Shown: positions 6,711 through 14,236 of the stretch, in pieces | Layout of the letters: the number at the start of each line of letters is the position of its first letter | Numbering within the stretch: the first letter of the stretch is position 1 | From: VXYL01 sp965199915 | GTDB taxonomy: Bacteria > Pseudomonadota > Gammaproteobacteria > Pseudomonadales > Azotimanducaceae | NCBI GenBank assembly: GCA_965199915.1 | Contig: OZ241348.1 | Coordinates: forward strand, 1,984,001-2,048,000 | Length of the DNA: 64,000 nucleotides | Direction: 5' to 3' | Translations under genes and position numbers: made by a program | The notes under the pieces: generated by a model | Told to the model about the DNA's origin: nothing | Database searches by the model: none | The model's input: the letters and a program-made list of their open reading frames with translations, nothing else

Positions 6711-8846
6711 CTACGCTTGGCATTCGACTCCTTCTTCGCTTTCCTCCAACGCCAAGTAGCGTTGATGGAATTTCGACAACCACTCACCTGCCAATGGCTC
6801 CCAAGCTGACACGATCTCGGCAAGATCGAAATCGCAGAACGTCGCGTCGGTGTCGTTCAAGAGGCCACGATACCGGTGGATCGTCCTCTTGCAGCGTATG
6901 TCCTCAGGGTGATACACGACCGCAAACCTACCTTCGGCGTATTTGGAGTTCGGGTGCCGAAGTAGAGACCAGGCGAGGAGGTGGTCACGCCAAAGCTGGT
7001 TGTGGGCTCTGGCGGCGACCTCATCGCCTGCGTTTTTCTTCCACGGACACGGTTGTTTCATCCATCGTCGGTATTCGGGCCTGTCATAGTCCTTTTCAGA
7101 GAACGGCTCGGTCAGCTTCGTCTCGACACCGACGAAGCCCACATCACCTGCGGCTGTCTTGTACTCGAGGAAGGCATCGAAAGCCGTTTTGTCGTTCAAG
7201 TATTCACATGCAGGCTGCGGTGCCCACTCGATTCGCAAATCCAGAACACTGGCAATTCTGTTGCCCCAAAGTGCCTGAGCAAGTCGTGCTGCCAATTGGT
7301 GATCGGACGCCAGCTCGCCAAAGAGATTGAAGCACATCGTCTGACTCGTCAGCATATTCCGAAGAAGCCGAAACTCCTCAACTCCGGATACGTCCTTTGT
7401 TCGCTGCTTGCCCAATCGCGTCTTCGCTACCTCGAAGATCTCGGGCGACAGAAAATTGAGCCCAGCTTCCGCGGACTCCTTGGTCAGCATGTTTCCATAC
7501 AGGCTTGTGCGCGACTTTGTGGGCCCCGTCCCATATGGCACCTTGAGCACCTTGTCGCGGTACCAGCTCTGATGTCGTCTCATTCGTCGTTGGAAAACGT
7601 CGTCCCCTGTGGATTGAGGGCCAATTCCGCGCCTTTCATCAAGCTCCTTGTTGTCAGGCTTTGGCGTCTTCTCCCGAGTTGGCACACCTCCGATCGCCGA
7701 CGCCGGAGCATGTTCCAGTACATACGTGGTCAACGAAGGAATGCCGATGCTCCAGAGCACGGGCGGCAGTTGGCCTGGGGGACGCCACATGTAGCTGAGG
7801 CGGTTCAATCCCTCGGAAGCGGCGAACCGTTCTGCGGAATCTTCGAGGGCGGCGGCCAAGAGTGCATTGTCGACCTCTTGGTTGGAGGCCGTGGCGTCCA
7901 TGGCACCTTGGAAGAGTGGTGCGACTGCTGTTGCTGCCGACAGCAGACCGCCAGCCGCCAACTCTTGGTACCGACCTTCGTAGTAGTTCGCCACGCGGGC
8001 GGCAACCGCGTCTTGGACCGCGGCCGTTGCCGCGGTCGTGAGGCGAGCGCCGGCGTTGGCCAGATGCCACTGCCACAAGGCGTCTCCCCACAGCTGGATG
8101 AAGTACGGATAGTGTTGGCTGTCCTCGATCACGGCGTCCAATGCATCCGCGTCGATTTCCACGTCGTGCCGGGTCAGCGGCTTCGACAGCGCAGCGCGGG
8201 CTGCCGCGTCCGATAGGCGGCCCACGCCGAGCAGGCCCTCTCCCAAGCGGCCCCAGAACGAGGTGTCCATCGCGTTGAGATGCGCCGGCAACCCAGGAGT
8301 GCCGGCGAGGACGAGCAAAAGAGGCGCTTCCGCACGCACCTGCTGACTGGCGTTGAGCAACGCGCTGCCGACATTCGGCTCCAGCGTGTGGGCTTCGTCG
8401 AGCAAAAACACCAGCGGTTTTCGCCGGCAACGTGCTGCGAGCTCTTCGGCGAGATTCCGCCATCCACTCCCATCAGTCGGCGTCCACTCCACCGAGCCAA
8501 CCGAAGCAATGCCGACTTTTCGCGGCAGCCGCGACATCAGCTTCGTCAGCCCCCGCCGTGGCAGCAAGGCACCCACCAAAGCCGGCGGAGTTGGGATGTC
8601 GCGGGGCGTCAGCGCGAGCACTTCCACCGATGGGGCGTCTACGCAGGCGGTCTTGAACCAGTTCAGCAAGACCGTCTTGCCGTTGCCGCGCGGTCCGACC
8701 AAGACCACGTTGTGCGGCGGTGCCGAGCCGCCGACCAAATCCGCCAAGCAGCGTGAGAGCACCGCCTGCTGCGTGCTACGGCCCGCCAGTTCGGGCGGCG
8801 CGGCACCGTCGCCGGGTGCGAACAAACGCTGCTCGGTTGATGCCAT
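6711..8846 (-). CDS. AAA/STAND-type ATPase fused to a PD-(D/E)XK nuclease (candidate defence protein)
   Basis: 711 residues from the ATG at 8846 (an upstream in-frame start at 8894 looks non-coding). The N-terminal half is an Orc/Cdc6-like P-loop ATPase: Walker A GPRGNGKT at 51-58, Walker B LVFLLDEAH at about 145-153, and the motif HYPYFIQLWGDALWQ further on, typical of STAND-like NTPases. The C-terminal part, from about residue 440, resembles the PGN_0703-type putative restriction endonucleases: LTSQTMCFNLFGEL, TAFDAF and the core D557 ... E575-T-K577. I infer an NTP-dependent sensor that drives a DNA-cutting domain. No methylase is nearby. It stands alone, with hicB immediately downstream. 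Confidence 0.75.
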   Translation of the reverse strand: MASTEQRLFAPGDGAAPPELAGRSTQQAVLSRCLADLVGGSAPPHNVVLVGPRGNGKTVLLNWFKTACVDAPSVEVLALTPRDIPTPPALVGALLPRRGLTKLMSRLPRKVGIASVGSVEWTPTDGSGWRNLAEELAARCRRKPLVFLLDEAHTLEPNVGSALLNASQQVRAEAPLLLVLAGTPGLPAHLNAMDTSFWGRLGEGLLGVGRLSDAAARAALSKPLTRHDVEIDADALDAVIEDSQHYPYFIQLWGDALWQWHLANAGARLTTAATAAVQDAVAARVANYYEGRYQELAAGGLLSAATAVAPLFQGAMDATASNQEVDNALLAAALEDSAERFAASEGLNRLSYMWRPPGQLPPVLWSIGIPSLTTYVLEHAPASAIGGVPTREKTPKPDNKELDERRGIGPQSTGDDVFQRRMRRHQSWYRDKVLKVPYGTGPTKSRTSLYGNMLTKESAEAGLNFLSPEIFEVAKTRLGKQRTKDVSGVEEFRLLRNMLTSQTMCFNLFGELASDHQLAARLAQALWGNRIASVLDLRIEWAPQPACEYLNDKTAFDAFLEYKTAAGDVGFVGVETKLTEPFSEKDYDRPEYRRWMKQPCPWKKNAGDEVAARAHNQLWRDHLLAWSLLRHPNSKYAEGRFAVVYHPEDIRCKRTIHRYRGLLNDTDATFCDFDLAEIVSAWEPLAGEWLSKFHQRYLALEESEEGVECQA

Positions 8847-8916
8847 GATGGTCAGTATATGCCTTGGCGCAGATCTGCATTGGCCGAAGCGCAACGTGTC
8901 CCCGCGCCCCGTGCCG

Positions 8917-11900
8917 TTATTGCGCTGGTGGTCGTTCGGTGGCGGCCGGGGAGGGGCCGTCCGCGTGTAGCCAGCGGATGGCGTCTGCGATCACGCTCGT
9001 GCCGGCCGTCTCGCCGGAGACCAACAGCCGCGCATCGCCCGCCGGGAGCTGGAACTCTCCCAAGTCGTTCCAGCCGGGCTGGGCGCCGGCGGCGTTGAAT
9101 GCCACCGGCGTGGCGCGGTCCTCCGCCACCACCAACATGCGGTAGCGCCGCAACCACGTTGACGCCGCGAGCCGCCCGCCGGCAGCCACGTCCGCGGGTG
9201 CGATCGCGAAACCGGCGTCCAAGTCGTCCACGACGATGCCCGTTGTTGGCGCCGGCCGCCAGTCGCTCGGCGCCGCGCCGCTGAACGGCTCCGTCGCGAC
9301 CCGTCCGGCGGCGGCGTCCGCCGAGCGGCTTTCCCACTCGCGCACGGCCAAGCGCAACGGGCCGCGATTGCGCGCGAGGTAAGGCGCCACTGTCACCGCG
9401 GTGGGCGGGAACGGGCTAACCAAGCCGATTTCCACCGCCGCGTTGGGGCCAATGCGCAACGGGCGCGAGAGCGCGGGTGGGAACGCGCCTGGATGTCCGG
9501 GGGGTGCTCCCAACGCCCCGCTGGCCATGAGACGCAGCATGCCGGGGGTTGCCTCGTCGTTGCGGACATGGACGCGAATCTGGTAGTGCGCCGCGCCGGC
9601 GTCGTCGTCCGGCAGACGCGCCACTTGCGCCGAGGAAGCCAAGAACCCGGGCAGTCCCGGCGCCGCGAGCCAGTCATCGAGCAGGGGGCGGATCGCAATC
9701 CCCGCTCGATCGCCGGCGGCGGCGACGTCCCCAAGGCGGTACACGCCACCTGCGCTCGCGATTTCCGCCAGCAGCGCCGCCGCCCCTTGGCGCCCGACGG
9801 TGTCCAATATCGCATCCACGGCGGCGGCGCCTTTGAGCCGCAGAACGCCCAAAGCGCCCAAGGGATCGAGCGCCAGCGCGGTGTGTGGCGGGTCGCCGCA
9901 CCGCCACGCGCCGGTTGCCACCGGGGTGTCTTGGGCAGTGCGCCGCTTGGTGCCGGCGGGCCGACAATCCAGTTCGGCCAAAGCGACATCGGCGGCGTTC
10001 CAAGCCGCTTCCGCGACACCTTCGTCGTCGAGCGGGAGGCGCCACCAACTCGGCGGCAGGGTCGCCCAAGCAAGTGCGCTAGCAGGGCCCCAACCGTCAA
10101 ACGCATCGACCACCAAGCGCCGCAGGTTGGCCCTTTGGCGGGCCACGGCGGCGGCGAAATGGAGCGCGGAGGCGCCGTCGCTGCCGCCGATGAGCAAGCG
10201 CGCTGCCAAGTCGTTCATCACGAAGCCGAGCGCGAGCTTTTCGGAGCCGGCGGCGGCCGCGTGCAGTCTGAACACTTGGCGCGCCAGCGCGACGCGGGGA
10301 TCGTTGCCGGCACTGTCGTTGGTGAAGAAGAACTCGACGACTCCGAACCGTTCCGGCGCCGTCAAGGTGGCCGGCGCGGCCGCGGCGAAACGCGGAGTCG
10401 CCAAACTCGCTTCGGAAAGAAGCAGGAGGCCGGGCAGCGCCAAACTGTCCATCCGCCAGCCGCCGCCGTACAACCGCAGTCCCGTCGGCACTTCCACGGC
10501 CGTGAATCTGCCGTGCGGGTACGGGAGCCCGTGCTCGTTCATCGCGTTGAAAAGTTCGCCCAAGCGCTCCCGGAGAGGTTCGCCAACTGCGAGCCGCGCC
10601 AGCCCTTCGGCGTGCCGCGGATGCGCGAGCAGTTCCACCTCCACGCCCGCCACCGTGGTGGCGTAGCGTGCGAACGGCACCGCCACGATGGCGATGTCGG
10701 TCAGTGGCGCGGTCGCGAAGAACCGATGGCGATCGTCGTCGCGCTGCCGACGCCCGGGCCCGGCAACAAGCCATCCGGCAGGCGCCTGCACCGTCAGATC
10801 CACCGCCAACGGTTGTCTGTCGGCGTCGCCCACGGCGACTCCCGGCACCGGCAACCAGCGCGCCGCGGGCACCAAGGCCACGAACCGGCGGTGGTTGATG
10901 GCGGCGTCTTTGCCGAGCTGCGGCAGCGGATGCCAAGCCGGCAGGTCGCGCCAATCCACCGCGCTTTCGAGGTAGGCGAAATCCGGCGTCGGCGCACCCC
11001 GGGCGCGTAACCGCAGCGCCAGCTCGCCGTGCTCGTCGGCGCGGCGCGCCACGGTGAGCAATCCGAGTTCATGCGCATAGGGCGGCACCGCGTCGCCAAG
11101 ACGCAGCTCGACCACCTCCATGCCCGGATTGAGGCTGAACCGCAACGGCGCGTCGCCGGACGGCGCCACCCGCACCCCGAGCGTTAGATCGAGCTGCAAA
11201 TCGCCGCCCGGCACGATGCGCACCAAGCCGGTCAACCGCTCGACCGTCGCGTCCGCCGCCGGCAGGTTGACCGCGTCCGTGTGGGCCGCGCGCCAACGGT
11301 CGCGCAGCGCTTGCTGGCTAAGCGCGTGCCAAGCGATGCCCGCCGGAGCGGCGAGGCCCACCAGCGCCAGCGCGGCACCGGCGATCAACACGGGGCGGCG
11401 CCGTCCGGTCAGGCGCGCATGAGAGCCGGCGCTGGCGACGACCAAGCCAGCTGCCGCCACCAGCGCGCCGGCGCGGTGGAGGAAGGTCTCGACGCGGACG
11501 TTCGGCAGCAGATCGCTGGCGAGGTCGCCGAAGCCGGTGGCGAGGCGGACGGCGGGCAGCAGGTGCGACGGCGTTCGCCAAAGCGCCCAAGCGTACAGGG
11601 CGACAAGACCCAAGCCGCCGATGGCCGCGGCCGTCCGGTTGCGGAGCAGGGCCGCCAACAACATCGTGGCGCCGCCGAACAGGGCCAGCGCCGCCGGCAG
11701 ATCCAACAGCAGATACGCCGCCAACACCGCGGTCTGCATGGTGTCGCCCCATGTTTTGCCGAACGCTTCGCCAACAGCCCCGACGCCCTGAACAACCGCG
11801 AGCGCGGCAGCCACCGGCCACCAGCACGCGGCAACGCAGGCGAGCAGGCGGCCAATTTGCATGGATGCGTTGGCGAACGGGCGCGAATGCAGGGCGACGG

Positions 11901-12237
11901 CAAGCGGATCGACTCGGCGCGTGCCGCTGTCGGCTAGCGCCGCCAACAAGACGACCGCCGCCAGCGCCGCACACAGCACGGGCATTCCGTACCAACTTAG
12001 GGCGCTTCGCGGGGCGATGTTGGCCATGATGGGCAACCAGCCCGACGCGACACCGTGCCAATGGGACAACGACAGCATCGACACGCACACCGTCGCCATC
12101 ATCGTCGGCGCGTAGACGCGCATCGTCGCCGAGCGGTGCGTCTTGCGCAGCTCGGCGATCAGGATCGCCCATGTCGCACGCCACTCGGCACGCGCGAAAC
12201 CGGAGTTGAAAGGCCCGTTCCACATCGAACCGGGCAT
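8917..12237 (-). CDS. large membrane protein: ABC-2-type permease region plus M1-aminopeptidase-like domain
   Basis: 1106 residues. The first ~310 hold about six to eight hydrophobic helices like ABC-2 permeases (MATVCVSML, GMPVLCAALAAVVLLAAL, and others). The rest is a large non-membrane region with the beta-sandwich and open style of M1-family aminopeptidases in permease-peptidase fusions (LNPGMEVVELRLGD; VEVPTGLRLYGG). The zinc motif HExxH is absent where GVVEFFFTND stands, so peptidase activity is unlikely. The N-terminus (MPGSMWNGPF) is odd: the first permease helices may be missing, and an ISNCY element lies 125 bases upstream, so the gene may be 5'-truncated. No ATPase gene adjoins it. 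Confidence 0.5.
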   Translation of the reverse strand: MPGSMWNGPFNSGFARAEWRATWAILIAELRKTHRSATMRVYAPTMMATVCVSMLSLSHWHGVASGWLPIMANIAPRSALSWYGMPVLCAALAAVVLLAALADSGTRRVDPLAVALHSRPFANASMQIGRLLACVAACWWPVAAALAVVQGVGAVGEAFGKTWGDTMQTAVLAAYLLLDLPAALALFGGATMLLAALLRNRTAAAIGGLGLVALYAWALWRTPSHLLPAVRLATGFGDLASDLLPNVRVETFLHRAGALVAAAGLVVASAGSHARLTGRRRPVLIAGAALALVGLAAPAGIAWHALSQQALRDRWRAAHTDAVNLPAADATVERLTGLVRIVPGGDLQLDLTLGVRVAPSGDAPLRFSLNPGMEVVELRLGDAVPPYAHELGLLTVARRADEHGELALRLRARGAPTPDFAYLESAVDWRDLPAWHPLPQLGKDAAINHRRFVALVPAARWLPVPGVAVGDADRQPLAVDLTVQAPAGWLVAGPGRRQRDDDRHRFFATAPLTDIAIVAVPFARYATTVAGVEVELLAHPRHAEGLARLAVGEPLRERLGELFNAMNEHGLPYPHGRFTAVEVPTGLRLYGGGWRMDSLALPGLLLLSEASLATPRFAAAAPATLTAPERFGVVEFFFTNDSAGNDPRVALARQVFRLHAAAAGSEKLALGFVMNDLAARLLIGGSDGASALHFAAAVARQRANLRRLVVDAFDGWGPASALAWATLPPSWWRLPLDDEGVAEAAWNAADVALAELDCRPAGTKRRTAQDTPVATGAWRCGDPPHTALALDPLGALGVLRLKGAAAVDAILDTVGRQGAAALLAEIASAGGVYRLGDVAAAGDRAGIAIRPLLDDWLAAPGLPGFLASSAQVARLPDDDAGAAHYQIRVHVRNDEATPGMLRLMASGALGAPPGHPGAFPPALSRPLRIGPNAAVEIGLVSPFPPTAVTVAPYLARNRGPLRLAVREWESRSADAAAGRVATEPFSGAAPSDWRPAPTTGIVVDDLDAGFAIAPADVAAGGRLAASTWLRRYRMLVVAEDRATPVAFNAAGAQPGWNDLGEFQLPAGDARLLVSGETAGTSVIADAIRWLHADGPSPAATERPPAQ

Positions 12238-12362
12238 TGGGAGTCACCACCAAATGTAGCCGTAACAAACAGATGCTACTGCCAACGTAGCGCCAAGACC
12301 ACGCGGATGCTGGGGGGAAGCCAATGAAGCCGCCGGTTGACGAGCCTCGGCAACTGTAGTTG

Positions 12363-12377
12363 GTTCCTGTCCGTAAA
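12363..12377 (+). repeat. left terminal inverted repeat of the ISNCY element
   Basis: GTTCCTGTCCGTAAA, matched exactly by the complement of 14068-14082 and by the relic at 4021-4035. Confidence 0.85.
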
Positions 12378-12502
12378 CTCCCAACACATTGTTTTTTTGT
12401 GAAAAAGAGGCGTTGGGGGTGGCGCGAAACCGGCGTTTCGGCTAACCTTGTTTTCGTTTCGTCAATGAAAACGCTGGAAAAACTGAAACGCCGGAGGTCG
12501 CA

Positions 12503-13852
12503 ATGCGCCAGAAACGCACCACGCAGACGAGCATACTCGAACCGAACCCGGTCGACCACCCCTTCGCGGAGGACATGGAGCGCATGTCGGCGTTCCTCGA
12601 CGAGCACCCGGAGTTCGCGGACTGGGTGGCGGCGGACCTGTCGCGGGAGGGCGTGTCGGAGGTGGGCCGCCAAGGGCTGACGCACGAGTCGGCGCTGCGC
12701 TGCGGGGTGCTCAAGCATCTGCGCGGGGAGAGCTACCGAGAGCTGGCGTTCGCGTTGCGCGACTCGGCGACGGCGCAGCGCTTCGCGCGGGTGGAGGGAC
12801 ACCGGGCGCCGGGCAAGTCGGCGCTGCAGGCGACGGTGGGGTCGGTGTCGGCGGCGACGTGGGAGCGGGTCAACGGGGCGTTGCTGGAGGCGGCGCGGTC
12901 GGAGGGAGTGGAGGACGGCTCGCAGGTGCGGGTGGACAGCACGGTGACGGAGACGAACATCCTGTCGCCGACGGACAGCGGGCTGCTGCGCGACGCGGTG
13001 CGGGTGTTGACGCGGCTGCTGGTCGAGGCGCGCGGGCGGCTGGGGCCGGAGGCGGTGCGGTTCCACGACCACCGGCTGGCGGCGAAGCGGCGGACGCTGG
13101 AGATCCGCTCGAAGCGCGGGGCGGAGAAGCGGGCGGAGCTGTACCGCGCGCTGCTGGGGACGACGGCGCGGACGGTCGGCTACGCGGAGGCGGCGCGGAT
13201 CGCGGTGGCGGCGGTTCGGGAGCCGTGGGCGGCGAAGTGGGTCGCGGCCGCGGACGCGATGCTGGCGTTGACGGCGCGGGTCGTCGACCAGACGCGGCGG
13301 CGGGTGCTGGACGGCGAGGCGGCGCCGGCGTCGGAGAAGATCGTCAGCCTGTTCGAGCCGCACACGGACATCGTGGTGAAAAGCGGGCGGGGCGCGGAGT
13401 ACGGGCACAAGGTGAACCTTTCCACGGGGCGCGGCGGGCTGGTGCTGGACGCGGTGGTGGAGGACGGCAACCCGGCCGACAGTTCGCGCGCCGTGCCGAT
13501 GCTGGAGCGGGTGGCGGAGCGCTACGGCGCGGCGCCGGACAAGGCGGCGTTCGACGGCGGCTACGCGTCGAAGGAGAACCTCAAAGCGGCGAAGGCGCTG
13601 GGCGTGAAGCACGCGGTGTTCCACAAGAAGCGCGGCGTCAAGCGCGAGGACATGACCCCGTCGGCGTGGCAGTACGGCCTGCTCAAGCGGTTCCGCGCCG
13701 GCGCGGAGGCGTGCATCTCGTACCTGAAGCGCTGCTTCGGGCTGGCGCGCTGCCTCTGGCGCGGACTGCCGCGCTTCAGGGCGCACGCGCAGTCGGCGGT
13801 GTTCGCCCACAACCTGCTGCGCTTCGCCCGCCTGCGCCCCAAGCCCGCCTGA
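12503..13852 (+). CDS. ISNCY-family DDE transposase
   Basis: 449 residues, full length for the family. The N-terminal MRQKRTTQTSI and the conserved GRQGLTHESALRCGVLKHLR are typical of ISNCY transposases. The RNase H-like core carries Asp145 in RVDSTVTE, a second Asp in AFDGGYAS and a Glu in RFRAGAEACISYLKRCFGLA. No frameshift or internal stop is present, so the enzyme should be active and could mobilise elements with the same ends. It starts at the ATG 140 bases inside the left end, and its first codons are also present in the relic at 4161. Confidence 0.9.
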   Translation: MRQKRTTQTSILEPNPVDHPFAEDMERMSAFLDEHPEFADWVAADLSREGVSEVGRQGLTHESALRCGVLKHLRGESYRELAFALRDSATAQRFARVEGHRAPGKSALQATVGSVSAATWERVNGALLEAARSEGVEDGSQVRVDSTVTETNILSPTDSGLLRDAVRVLTRLLVEARGRLGPEAVRFHDHRLAAKRRTLEIRSKRGAEKRAELYRALLGTTARTVGYAEAARIAVAAVREPWAAKWVAAADAMLALTARVVDQTRRRVLDGEAAPASEKIVSLFEPHTDIVVKSGRGAEYGHKVNLSTGRGGLVLDAVVEDGNPADSSRAVPMLERVAERYGAAPDKAAFDGGYASKENLKAAKALGVKHAVFHKKRGVKREDMTPSAWQYGLLKRFRAGAEACISYLKRCFGLARCLWRGLPRFRAHAQSAVFAHNLLRFARLRPKPA

Positions 13853-14067
13853 CGCGGGCCCTTCCGCCCGCGGTCGTTCGAGAGGGCCGGTTCGAAGCGA
13901 ACCGGGGGAAGCCCCTGCCCGCAGCTCGAAAAAGACGCCCGCGGAGCGCGCGGGCCGGTCCGGGAACGCCGTCGCAATCGCGAATGGAAACCATTTCGGC
14001 ACGAATCCGCGTCGCCGACGCCCGGCCGCTTCGTGGCCAGGCCCCGGAATCCGGTCAAAAACGGCCA

Positions 14068-14082
14068 TTTACGGACAGGAAC
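14068..14082 (-). repeat. right terminal inverted repeat of the ISNCY element
   Basis: TTTACGGACAGGAAC on the plus strand, the exact complement of the left repeat. It lies 154 bases upstream of the TonB-dependent receptor start. Confidence 0.85.
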
Positions 14083-14195
14083 TTAGTTGGTGTCCCAGTA
14101 GTTCCCACCGGATATATGAAACCGCAACGCAACAAAACGCCTTCGCGTCGGCACCGCGTCCGCGTCCGCGCGTTTGCGTTTCCACGCTGCGCTCG

Positions 14196-14204
14196 TGCTA
14201 TGGT
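14196..14204 (+). promoter_or_regulatory. candidate extended -10 promoter of the TonB-dependent receptor gene
   Basis: TGCTATGGT gives TG-n-TATGGT. Transcription would start near 14211, just before the GGAG site at 14225-14228. A weak TTGCGT lies 19 bases upstream as possible -35. The same nine bases precede the M23 peptidase gene at 60218. Confidence 0.35.
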
Positions 14205-14236
14205 TGGCGTTCAACAGGGGTGTCGGAGTAGAGCTA

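Larger units (their letters stand above)
12363..14082 (+). mobile_element. complete ISNCY-family insertion sequence, about 1.72 kb
   Basis: The ends are perfect 15-base inverted repeats, GTTCCTGTCCGTAAA at 12363-12377 and its complement at 14068-14082. TAGTTG occurs just outside both ends (12357-12362 and 14084-14089) and may be a target duplication, offset by one base on the right. A single intact transposase gene fills the centre. The 215 bases after it are GC-rich and hold no gene. A 274-base left-end fragment of the same element lies at 4021-4294. Confidence 0.85.

Noticed and set aside
11318..14068. Very long minus-strand open frame across the IS and the permease-like gene
   Set aside because: It reads antisense to the intact transposase and out of frame with the permease gene; composition is Arg-rich noise typical of high-GC shadow frames.
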